A stretch of DNA of 64,000 bases from Trichobilharzia regenti (lineage: Eukaryota; Platyhelminthes; Trematoda; Strigeidida; Schistosomatidae): positions 131,173,632-131,237,631 of the forward strand of contig OX235270.1 of the NCBI GenBank assembly GCA_944472135.2, written 5' to 3'. Positions 21,880-31,474 of this stretch are shown here, in pieces (position 1 is the stretch's first letter; each line of letters opens with the position of its first letter). The position numbers and the translations under genes were made by a program. The notes under the pieces were generated by a model that was not told where the DNA came from, ran no database searches, and was given only the letters and a program-made list of their open reading frames with translations.

Positions 21880-22232
21880 TGTCAATCACGTCTCGAAACC
21901 TTTAATGCCCAGCTCTTGCTACGCCGGGCCTCTCGTTGTCCCTCGAAGCCTTTCAGAAACGCTTAGTACTAACGGACGCAAAAACCAAAACACCGATTGG
22001 CGACTCGAGAATTCTTTATTCTAACACCAACATATAACCATCGTAATAACTAAGGTCTGTGAACAAATATTACAATAATAAATCACGATATTACTTCTGG
22101 CGGTATTTGGTCTTTCTGAACAGCGACCAATGAGACGATGACTGGTGTATTGATGCCTCCGCGAAAATATAGGGAAGTTGGGTTTGAGCAAACAACCATG
22201 AATTGATCGTTCAATCTTCAACTACATTGACA
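21880..22232 (-). repeat. Solo LTR of the BEL-like family, minus strand
   Basis: Reverse complement runs from TGTCAATGTAGTTGAAGATT to the complement of TGTCAATCACGTCTCG and is clearly related to the 375-bp LTRs of 22395-26394, with scattered differences. It splits the gypsy RNase H/integrase linker. I could not fix a clean target duplication. Confidence 0.7.
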
Positions 22233-22394
22233 CCATGACGTCTTCAATACGTTGCATGGCTTATCTCACCCAGGTATTCGAACTACTGTCAAGCTCGTAA
22301 CCAGTCGGTTTTGTTGGCCCGGCATTAATAAAGAAGTAAGGGAATGGGCACACACGTGCTTAGCTTGTCAAAAGTGCAAGGTGATAAGACACAC

Positions 22395-22769
22395 TGTCAA
22401 TGGAGTTGAAGATTGAACGATCAATTCTTGGTTGTTTGCTCAAAATCAACTTCCTCGATTTTCGCGGAGGCATCAATACGACAGTCATCGTCTCATCGGT
22501 CGCTGTTCAGAAAGAAGATTGAAACATCGTCAGAAGTAATACAGAGATTTATTATTGTAATATTTGTTTTCAGACCTTAGTTTTCTTAGTTTGCTTAGTG
22601 ATACTTGATTTATATGCTGGTGTAACAATACATAATACTCAAGTCAACAATTGGTGTTCTGGTTTTTTCGTCCGTTGTTACTAAGCGTTTCTCAGAAATC
22701 TTCTAAGAACAGCGTGGGCCCGAGCGTAGCGAGAGCTGGGCATTAACGGTTTATGAGACTTTGCTGACA
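22395..22769 (+). repeat. 5' LTR of the BEL-like element
   Basis: 375 bp, TGTCAATGGAG to TTTGCTGACA. Matches 26020-26394. Confidence 0.88.
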
Positions 22770-22913
22770 GTTTCTGACGATGGAAACAGATCTGGCGGAT
22801 TGAAACAGTTGGTGAAAGTTTGGATAGTCGCCGTTCATCTTTCCTGGTGCCGGTCAAGTCCTCTTTGAACAAGCAATATCTGGAACTTTTTTGGAATTTG
22901 GTCAAGTTCAACA

Positions 22914-24869
22914 ATGCCTGGGTCAAAGAAGGGACAGAGTGTCTTGGATGCAAACAGGAAAGTAAGTCATGGTGACTTGTCTGTTAATTGTAACGATGTG
23001 TCTGATGTTAAGTATGACATGATTGATGTTACTGTTTCGCCGTTCAGGGATAATAGGAACATCAAACTCCCTAAATTTGAACCACGATGTTTTGATGGAA
23101 ACCCGGCTGATTATTTACAATTTGTAAAGGAGTTTGAGATCATGTTGAGTGGATTTTTATTAAATGATGAATTGAAATTGATGTATTTGATGAGATATTG
23201 CACTGGAGATGCTGCAAGAGCTATACAGTGTTGTAAGTTTATGAAGCCAAAGGAGGGCTACGATGAGGCTATGAGCATATTACGCCAAAGGTTTGGAAGA
23301 CCTTCGATGATTGCAGGGAAATTATTCGAGGCTGTTGAGGGTAATGGTGGTCAGTTACAGGATGACTCCCAGGCACTCACTGAGTTTTTAGATAATTTGC
23401 TAATTTACAAGAATGGAATGATTTCGATGAATCGAATGAGTGACCTCAACTCGAGTTTTATACTAGAAGTAATAGCAAGACGTCTACCTACTCGACTGCA
23501 AAGGAAGTGGGTGAAGATAAGCTCCCGTATGGAGGATGAGGGTATCGAGCCAAAGTTTGATGATATCCTGAAACTGGTAAATACTAGTGTCAATCAATCT
23601 ATGAGCAAGTTCGCCAGTCTGTTAGATCTCACCCATAGAATAGAGCAGTCTGAGGGTAAAACGTACTCATTGATGACGAATAAGCCTCAGAGAGGTGGAT
23701 ATCGAGAAGGCTCCATGATGTCTAGTAATGCATATAGATCTAGTGAGTGTAACAGGTTTCGTAGTACATCCTCAACAGATAAGTTGCAAGATGCAAGACA
23801 AACACGGTTGTGTTGTACACGTTTGCAAGAGGTGCATACAAAGGTGAACTGTGAACCAGTGAGCAAGTTCAGTGATAAGCTAAATGTAAACTCCAGGTCT
23901 GACTCCGAATTGTGTGACGATAACGGTGTTGTGAAGAAGTCTGTAGTTGCAACTGGTAAGCCGTTGTTGAATAGAGTGTCACAGAATAGAGTTACTGCTT
24001 CAGAGTGGAGTTCTGACTCCAAAAGTTTACAAAGTATAACTAGTCAGAGTGAAGATATAAAACCTTTAATGATTTGTGAGGAGGAACCAAAATTGTCTAC
24101 TTCTGTTATTAAAGAGTTTGAAAATGATGAACTTGACGGTAAATTGAATATTTGTGATAATGATCATGATAGTGCAGATTTGTCTTTGGTTGATCATGAT
24201 GAAATGGAGGGAATGCCTACTACTGCTAAGTTAAATAAAGGTTCTGTACAACTTGAACGTGAAGTAGAAATAAATGCAGATTCAGTTGCAGAAGGCATGC
24301 ATACTTGTGAGACCGTCAGTGTAATTGATCAGCGTGTAGCCCACCTATCATCAGATGATAGTGCTAAACCCGAACTAGTAGTGAAAGACAGCAGTGGTGG
24401 TAATCTTGCAGTTGGACAACTATCTGAGAGCCGAACAAGAACAGCTTCTGATCCACCACTAAGTTCATCACCTTGTGTCACTCAGTCATCGTTGGTGCTG
24501 TCATCCACAATGAAACAGACACCCATCAACTCAAGTATCTTCTGCAATGACTATGGTAGTATCAGTTCGTTTGAAAGGACGAATATCAATGGTCAGTTTA
24601 GTGTGGATAAGCCAAGTGTAAAGGAGAGAGTAATTGTTAAATTGACTTGCACGAATAAAGGCATTTCTAGTTTCAAGTTACTATTTGAATGTTATTATCT
24701 TTGGTGTAAATTACTCTGTTTCTATACTTGGTTGATGAGATATGTCGTGTGTTTGTTGGTCATCTATATTCTACGATACAATGACATGGGCGTGTTGCCG
24801 TTCAGATTTGAGGATATAGCTGATAGAAGGAAGTTAGCAAATGAACTCTGCGACGATTTTCCAACCTAG
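22914..24869 (+). CDS. gag: BEL/Pao-like Gag of a non-autonomous element
   Basis: 651 residues from the first ATG after the LTR. Residues about 45-200 match the BEL/Pao Gag region (DUF1759-like): KLPKFEPRCFDGNPADYLQF, YCTGDAARAIQ and AMSILRQRFGRP, followed by a LPTRLQRKWV segment. The middle is Ser/Asp/Glu-rich without clear domains and contains no zinc knuckle that I can see. A hydrophobic, aromatic-rich segment (about 585-620: FECYYLWCKLLCFYTWLMRY, then VVCLLVIYIL) looks like a membrane span. The frame is open throughout, unusual for such an element if it were old. Enzymes must come from an autonomous relative. The hydrophobic tail could be a remnant of the 3' end of pol or of an env-like frame (inference). 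Confidence 0.8.
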   Translation: MPGSKKGQSVLDANRKVSHGDLSVNCNDVSDVKYDMIDVTVSPFRDNRNIKLPKFEPRCFDGNPADYLQFVKEFEIMLSGFLLNDELKLMYLMRYCTGDAARAIQCCKFMKPKEGYDEAMSILRQRFGRPSMIAGKLFEAVEGNGGQLQDDSQALTEFLDNLLIYKNGMISMNRMSDLNSSFILEVIARRLPTRLQRKWVKISSRMEDEGIEPKFDDILKLVNTSVNQSMSKFASLLDLTHRIEQSEGKTYSLMTNKPQRGGYREGSMMSSNAYRSSECNRFRSTSSTDKLQDARQTRLCCTRLQEVHTKVNCEPVSKFSDKLNVNSRSDSELCDDNGVVKKSVVATGKPLLNRVSQNRVTASEWSSDSKSLQSITSQSEDIKPLMICEEEPKLSTSVIKEFENDELDGKLNICDNDHDSADLSLVDHDEMEGMPTTAKLNKGSVQLEREVEINADSVAEGMHTCETVSVIDQRVAHLSSDDSAKPELVVKDSSGGNLAVGQLSESRTRTASDPPLSSSPCVTQSSLVLSSTMKQTPINSSIFCNDYGSISSFERTNINGQFSVDKPSVKERVIVKLTCTNKGISSFKLLFECYYLWCKLLCFYTWLMRYVVCLLVIYILRYNDMGVLPFRFEDIADRRKLANELCDDFPT

Positions 24870-25320
24870 GGCGTCAACCTGAGAAGGGTTGTAGGCGTAC
24901 TGGTGTAAGTCCTACAGTTCTTCAAAGGGTAGCGCATCAATGAGCAGTCCAATGTGCTTGGTGTATGATCTTGTACATATGTTCATATTGTATATACTGA
25001 ATTGATATCATCTGTCATCTAGCTGTTGGTAATTCTGTTTGTGTCCGGACGACTTCCACTTGTATCATCAACCTGAGAAGGAATGTAGGCGTACTGCTGT
25101 AAGTCCTACAGTTCTTCAAGGGTAGTTTGTCGTGTCGGAATCCACAACATTTGATGTGTTGATTGTACATATGTTTGTGTTAAATAGTTGTGTGAGTTCC
25201 AATTGATGTAATTGTTGGTTAATCTTGTTTGTGTCTGGACATTCCACAACTTACAATCGTCAACCTGTGAAGGGTTGTAGGCGTACTGGTGTAAGTCCTG
25301 CAATTCTTCAAAGGAATTCC
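24867..25320 (+). repeat. Three-copy repeat in the BEL-like 3' region
   Basis: A block of about 55 bp (TCAACCTGAGAAGG, GTTGTAGGCGTACTGGTGTA, AGTCCTACAGTTCTTCAAAG) occurs near 24870, 25070 and 25258. Spacings are about 200 and 190 bp, and the sequence between blocks is also related (TTGTACATATGTT; GTTTGTGTCTGGAC). Confidence 0.8.
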
Positions 25321-26019
25321 ATCAAGACATGATCGGTGAAGTTGTTTGTACTGTTTGTATATACGTGTGGTGTGTCATATCAATTTGTGATTTTGGATTC
25401 ATTGTGTTTACTTGTTGTTTTCGTATCTTGTTGTTATTGCGTAATTTTGTTAAAATTTTCGTCGTGATTACTTCTGAAGTTGTTTCGAGTCTTCTACATC
25501 CATGAATGAATTGATTGATGTTAAGGACAGCAGATGGGTCGTATACGCCGGGGAGGCTAGGCTATTGCTGAGAATGAAATGCACACGGAGATAATTGTTA
25601 GCTGCGGTCCGACACGCCGGGGAGAAAGAGTGTAAACGACTGAGGCTCGCATGCGTCACCGCTACTAGAACTGAGGCAGAATGAGTGACAAGCGATTTCA
25701 GTGGTAATTGATAGTGAATAGAAAAGAGGATGCTTGAAGAGTATCATGAGGTGCTGCTATGGTCACGTTGCATTCTGCAAGAGTCATTCTAGTAAGTGGC
25801 GATTGTGTTGCAAGATGTCAAGAGGAGGTCTCTATCTGGAGGCGCAGGTCGTCATTGATGTGTGAGATTGTGCTGTGGGTATGCTTGTGGTGTGTTGGCT
25901 TTTCTGTTTGTTTTCCATTTCAGCTCTGTCCGTGTGACCCAGGTTCTCGCAATGGCATCCAAGTCAACGTGCATTGATCGTGAAGGAAAAAAGGGTTGGA
26001 TCCCCTTTTTGCCGGGGAG
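25321..26019 (+). other. Non-coding 3' interior of the BEL-like element
   Basis: GT/TG-rich sequence without a convincing frame. It ends TTTTTGCCGGGGAG, a candidate polypurine tract before the 3' LTR. The last 250 bp recur at 28480-28655. Confidence 0.6.
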
Positions 26020-26394
26020 TGTCAATGGAGTTGAAGATTGAACGATCAATTCTTGGTTGTTTGCTCAAAATCAACTTCCTCGATTTTCGCGGAGGCATCA
26101 ATACGACAGTCATCGTCTCATCGGTCGCTGTTCAGAAAGAAGATTGAAACATCGTCAGAAGTAATACAGAGATTTATTATTGTAATATTTGTTTTCAGAC
26201 CTTAGTTTTCTTAGTTTGCTTAGTGATACTTGATTTATATGCTGGTGTAACAATACATAATACTCAAGTCAACAATTGGTGTTCTGGTTTTTTCGTCCGT
26301 TGTTACTAAGCGTTTCTCAGAAATCTTCTAAGAACAGCGTGGGCCCGAGCGTAGCGAGAGCTGGGCATTAACGGTTTATGAGACTTTGCTGACA
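26020..26394 (+). repeat. 3' LTR of the BEL-like element
   Basis: 375 bp, no difference from 22395-22769 noticed. Followed by the CACAC duplication. Confidence 0.88.
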
Positions 26395-27850
26395 CACACC
26401 AAAAGCCCACTTGGCACCTTTCTTCTCCCTGACGCTCGTTTTGAACACGTCCATATAGGTTTAGTTGGACCCCTTCCTGAATCCCATGGATATACCTATA
26501 TATTTTAACTTGCATTGATCAATTCACACGATGGCCGGAAGCAGTACCCATCAAGGACGTACCTGCTGAAACAGTCGCACGCGTCTTTGAAGAAAGATGG
26601 ATCGCTAACTTTGGATGCTCATCTTCCATAAGAACTGATCGCGGGCGGCAATTCTAAAGTGGCTTTTTCTTCGCCCTGACTAAAATCATATGTTGCATGC
26701 GTTTTCGAACAACAGCCTACCATCCTTAAGCTAATGGTATGGTAGAACGTCTACACAGACAGTTGAAAGCTGGTTTGTCAGCTGCAAACAACGCACATTG
26801 GACTGACTTCATTCCGTTAGTTCTCCTAGAGATACGAAACCCCCTGAAAACTGATGCTAGTTGTACTAGTGCCGAGCTAGTATATGGCACGACACTACAA
26901 CTGCCTGGTGAATTTGTTTCTCTTTCGAGCTTCATACTAGCGGTAGATCACGCTTCATACGTCAGCCGGTTATCATACGCAATGCGTTTAGTTAAACCTT
27001 CTCCCCTTTGTCCACAGTCCATTGATGTTTTTGTTCACCCGTGTTTAAAAACTTCACATGTATTTGTTCGTCGTGACCCTGTGCTTAGACCTCCATACAT
27101 CGGACATTATAAAGTAATTAAACGTTTGGATAAATTCTTTGTCTTAGACAAAAAATTGCCTCGAGGACACCATCAGCATTGACCGTCTGAAACAGGCTTA
27201 CTTGGCATAGAGCTAAGCGTACCCCATAATCCACAAGTAACCGAAGATCGTTTAGTCCTCGATAAAGTCACTAGCACGGCGACAGCTACTGAATCTTCTG
27301 TCGAGCCCCCTGAGAAAACCCGTTCCGGATGTACCATAAGGTTCCCAGAATATATATAACACAGCGAAGTCGTGTGATTCACCCAAATCATTCGTTTGTG
27401 GTATTGATTATTTTTTTTCTTTTCAGACGCATCAGTTTTTTATATACAGTATCACTAAACATAAGTAATTTTTTCTTTAACAGTGCATGTTACATGTACC
27501 AAAAAGAAATTAGATGTATTCTTTTCGATGTTCTCAACTTTGCATTATTTAACTGTATGGTAAATGCACATCACTTTTTTTAAAAACGCTGATTTGGTAC
27601 GTTTTCCTCGATATGGTTCTTAGCGTTCTTGTTTTCTTTACCAGGTGCGACGGGCACTGGACAAGAAACAAACGAAGCGCGGGATCCTACGAACAACATC
27701 AAGGAAGCCATTTACAAACACCCTATTATAATAGGCAGACAAACCAGTAGGCACGCCACCAAGCCGCTCGGAAGATTTTTTTCACCCGAAAGGGAACCAT
27801 CGAGTTTTTTACCTCCGGCTGGTTCTGTCTTAGGGTCCTCACGGTCCCAC

Positions 27851-27865
27851 TAGGGGGGAGTGAGC
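27851..27865 (+). promoter_or_regulatory. Polypurine tract of the gypsy element
   Basis: TAGGGGGGAGTGAGC directly precedes the TGTAGCGG start of the 3' LTR. Confidence 0.7.
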
Positions 27866-28215
27866 TGTAGCGGTAAATAGTTCCCCAAAATTATTGACCA
27901 CAGCATTCAACACTCAACATTGGATGCTGACCCTCACTGTTTAAGTCGACTTGTTTAGTTGAAGGCTTTCGGTCATTAATTCCCGCCATTTGGTACTCCG
28001 TCGTGTCACGTTCGTGCACGATCCATAGCCAGCTAAGCGTTCGTCTAACAACTCGTCCTGGCCACGAAATATATCGCGTAATTTGGACGGTCAAATACTG
28101 TCTTTTGCTGTGCCTTCGGTGCGCGAGATACAAATACGTTAGAAGTTGTTGGTATAATAGCTTGCGTTAATATACCCAGTACTGTGTGCGAACGTCTATG
28201 CCGTCAACCTCTAAA
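27866..28215 (+). repeat. 3' LTR of the Boudicca-like element
   Basis: Starts TGTAGCGGTAAATAGTTCCC and ends near GTCAACCTCTAAA. Related solo or partial copies lie on the minus strand at 45261-45578 and 47105-47274. The 3' limit was set by comparison with the 45-kb copy. Confidence 0.7.
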
Positions 28216-28479
28216 CTATATTTGTTGATGCGCTCCACTGAATGACTATTTATCATATTGTCCCAACAAACTAAAGACAAAAGCGTCAGCAACTATGTAA
28301 TTTAACCATAAACCAAATTGATGTAATTTAAATAATTCTTATCCATGCCTGTACATTTGGTGTGTCCTACACAGGTGAGAAAAATATGTGTTTTATTAAA
28401 TCATTATTATTAAGTATGCCTGCTATTCGCATATGCAATTTATCATATTGATGATGCCTGTAAACCGGCGTCCCTCATG
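28216..28479. other. No gene recognised
   Basis: AT-rich sequence between the gypsy LTR and a BEL-like fragment. Confidence 0.4.
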
Positions 28480-28790
28480 TACGAAATGAGAATATTATTA
28501 TTGCGCTGTAGGTATGCCTGTGGTGTGCCGGCCCTGCTGTTTGTTTTCCATTTCAGCTTTGTCCGTGTGGCCCAGGTTCTCGCAATGGTATCGAAGTCAA
28601 CGTGTATTGGTCGTGATGGAGAAAAGGGATGGATCCGTATTTTGCCGGGGAGTGTTAATTTGGTTGAAGATTGAACGATCAATTCATGGTTGTTTGCTCA
28701 AACCTAACTCTACATTTTTCGCGGGAGTCATCAATACTGCAGTCATCGTCTCACCGTTCGCTGTTCGTTGGAGGAGAGAAAACTATCAGA
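28480..28790 (+). mobile_element. 3' end fragment of the BEL-like family
   Basis: 28480-28655 parallels 25845-26019, including GCCGGGGAG. From 28656 the LTR start (TGTTAATTTGGTTGAAGATT) follows but diverges and stops near 28785. Older than the 22395 element. Confidence 0.65.
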
Positions 28791-29149
28791 AACTTTGTAC
28801 ACAATAACCTAATGGTTGGCTCTGTATTGGTGCAAAAATAAACGGTTCTTGAGTCACCAGTTTATTTTCTGAATTTGCGTTGGTTAATACGCATGATTCC
28901 TGAAAGTCTCCCAATGACAGTGGAAGTCCAGTGTAGTTAGACTTGGACATTGACTGTGAAGGACACTCATCTTTGAAGAGAACTTGACCTGTACTGAACG
29001 TCCATCTGTATGAAAATGCTAGAGAATTAGCGTGGTATGAATATTGTACTGACCGAGTATTCTTACCACCGTAGCACTTTGTACATAGGTGCTTCACTGT
29101 TCCATCCAAGGTTTCTAAATATTATTCTCGTTTATATGCCTGTTCATGT
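28791..29149. other. No gene recognised
   Basis: Sequence of unknown origin between the BEL fragment and the RTE element. A minus-strand frame here has no motif. Confidence 0.35.
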
Positions 29150-29155
29150 GATAAA

Positions 29156-31474
29156 GCTTTGGCAGATATGACTGAACTCCTCATGGGTAAAGAAGCTCTC
29201 GGAGAAATGAGTGAAAATGGAGAACTCTTCGCCGACTTCTGTGCCTTCAACGAACTAGTGTTTGGTGGCAGCGTATACCAACACGATGATATCCACAAGG
29301 CTACATGGGTGTCACCAGATGGGAGAACCGAAAACCAACTTGACTTCATCTCAATCTCAAGGAAGTGGAGGCGCAGTCTACTGGACACAAAAGTAAGAAG
29401 AGGAGCAGACGTTGACTCAGACCAATATCTCGTACAAGAGACAATCAAAATCAAGGTAAGAGGTTTCAGAGGAATTGGAGCTGCAGATAGACCAAAAGTC
29501 AAGTTCAATACTCAAAAACTGAAGGACCAAGATACAAAGGACATCTTCACTGCAAACATAAGGAAAGAAGTCGAGACACAAGTCAACACTAGCTAAGAGA
29601 TCAGCGTTGAAAAGCACTCGGACAACTTGAAAACGGTGTGGAGTCAAACTTGCATGAAAGTTCTAGGCAGAAAGAAGAGACAGGACGAACAATGGCTCAC
29701 TGTGGACATTTGGAGACTAATAGAAGACAGAAGGATGGTGAAACAAAAGATTATCCAGTGCATCGACAAGTAACAAAAACAGGAGTTCAATGCAAGCTAC
29801 AATGCACTGAACAAGAGAGTAAAGAGGAGTTCCAAGGAAGACAAAAGAAAATATTATGAAACCATGGAAATGAAGCAGAACAAGCTGCAGGCAAAGGAGA
29901 CCTCGCCACACTCTACCAAACAACTAGGAACCTTTCAGGCAAAAGTTCGACACAGATAAGCCAATTAAGGATGACAATGGAAAGTCAATCACCAAAGAGG
30001 TGGAACAGAGAAAGCACTGGGCTGAACACTTCAAAAGACTTCTAAATCGACCGCCACCTACAACACGCCCAACAATACCAACAACGGAAGCAGAACTACC
30101 AGTGAATATTTATTCCCCGACGAAATCAGAAGTCCTGAATGCCATCAAGATGCTAAAAGCTGGGAAAGCAGCAGGACCAGATGGAATCCCTGCGGAAGCT
30201 TTGAAAATGGACCCAGAGACAACAGCGGACTTGATAACGCCATTATTGGAGAAGATGTGGAAAGAAGGAGGGCAAAGTACCCGAGGATTGAAAGAAAGGA
30301 TAATTATTGAAACTACCAAAGAAAGGAGATTTAAGTCAATGCAAAAACTGGCGCGGAATTATGCTTCTCTCCATCCCGAGCAAAATACTAAGCCGCATCA
30401 TCCTGGAGAGAATCAAACAAGCCAACCTGGATGAAAAACGTCGACCAGAACAAGCTGGACTCAGGAAAAGCAAGCCATGCATCGATCAAATCGCCACACT
30501 ACGGGTCATCATTGAGCAAAGCTTGGAATGGCAGTCACCTCTCTATGTCAACTTCATCGAATTTGAAAAGGCTTTCGAAAGTGCAGCGTCGATCGGGAGG
30601 TGATTTGGCAACTACTTCGCAACTACCGGGTGCCACCGATAATTATACATCTCGTCCAACAGTTGTACGACAGTACTGCATACCAAGTAATCCACAACGG
30701 GAAAATTACAGAATCCTTCGAAGTGAAGACGTGAGTAAGACAAGCTGGCTGCCTACTATCTCCAATGATTTTCCTGATCGCAGTGGATTGGATAATGCGA
30801 CAGACAACGGGCAATCAGGAAACAGGCATAAATTGACTCACACAAAAAATAACTTGGAGGATCTGAACTTCGCCGACGATATATTTCTGATTTCCAACAA
30901 ACTGGAAGATATGCAAGTGAAAAGCAACAAGTTGTCCGAAGAAGCATCCACAGAACATAGGACTTCCTTCAGGTGAACACAGAGAAAACAGAGGTGATGG
31001 AAATTCCTGGACAACATCAACAGCAACAACAACAGACAACAATCAGCATAAATGGCAGGAACCTGAAAGAAACAACTTCCTTTACCTACCCACCTACCTG
31101 GGAAGCACCGTTTCAACTGCAGGCGGAATTGACGAGGAAATCAAAGCAAGAATCGGAAAAGCAAGACAAGCTTCCATTACTCTCAAATCTGTGTGGAGGT
31201 CAACAACACTCAGCATCAAAAATAAAATCCGGATCTTTAACTTCAATGTGAAGTCAGTGCTACTGCACTGATAAGAGACTTGGCGAGTCATAAAGAGCAT
31301 CTCAAACAAACTACAGACCTTCATTAACAGTTGTCTTCGCCCAATACTCAAGATCAGACGGCCGACCAGAAAAGATCAGCAACAGCGATGTCTGGGAGCA
31401 AACCAACCAGGAACCGATTGTGAAACAAATAGGCAGGAAGAAATGGAGATGGATTGGCCATACCCTGAGGAAAC
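29156..31474 (+). pseudogene. RTE-like endonuclease/reverse transcriptase remnant
   Basis: Endonuclease C-terminal half: GKEALGEMSENGELFADFCA, HKATWVSPDGRTENQLDFIS, and GADVDSDQYLV. RT: KAAGPDGIPAEALK, WRGIMLLSIPSKILSRIILE, ACIDQIATLR-like, then damaged FEKAF and FADDIFLIS. Multiple stops and frameshifts. C-terminal part is continued after 34459. Confidence 0.78.

Larger units (their letters stand above)
22395..26394 (+). mobile_element. Non-autonomous BEL/Pao-like LTR retrotransposon, 4.0 kb
   Basis: Two 375-bp LTRs (22395-22769, 26020-26394) start TGTC and end GACA. By eye they match throughout. The 5-bp duplication CACAC flanks the element (22390-22394, 26395-26399), and removing it rejoins the gypsy integrase. 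The interior has one long Gag-like frame, then about 1.15 kb of non-coding sequence with a three-copy repeat. No protease, RT, RNase H or integrase is present. Confidence 0.88.
22233..27360 (+). pseudogene. Gypsy integrase, split by the BEL-like insertion
   Basis: The HHCC finger is read across 22245-22394 (LHGLSHPGIR, then CWPGINKEVREWAHTCLACQ) and the core resumes at 26395 ([30 protein letters not shown]). The chain goes on through NGMVERLHRQLKAGLSA (about 26730-26790) and a chromodomain-free C-terminus ending TRSGCTIRFPEYI near 27357. Frameshifts and stops (for example in the 26510 and 26655 areas) disable it. Confidence 0.75.
19973..28215 (+). mobile_element. Boudicca/CsRn1-like gypsy element, 5' part missing, twice interrupted
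   Basis: Protease, RT, RNase H, integrase, polypurine tract and 3' LTR occur in gypsy order. Interruptions are a solo LTR at 21880-22232 (minus) and a BEL-like element at 22395-26394. Gag and 5' LTR are absent here. A gag fragment that fits the missing side lies at 40530-41340 on the minus strand. Confidence 0.82.

Noticed and set aside
24867..25320. CRISPR array
   Set aside because: Only three degenerate repeats with spacings near 190-200 bp, inside a eukaryotic retrotransposon.
25759..25977. 72-residue hydrophobic frame in the BEL-like 3' region
   Set aside because: It overlaps the non-coding 3' part, is not kept as a frame in the related fragment at 28480 (stops differ), and has no motif.
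29417..29647. Minus-strand frames across the RTE coding region
   Set aside because: They are shadows of the plus-strand RT with no motifs of their own.
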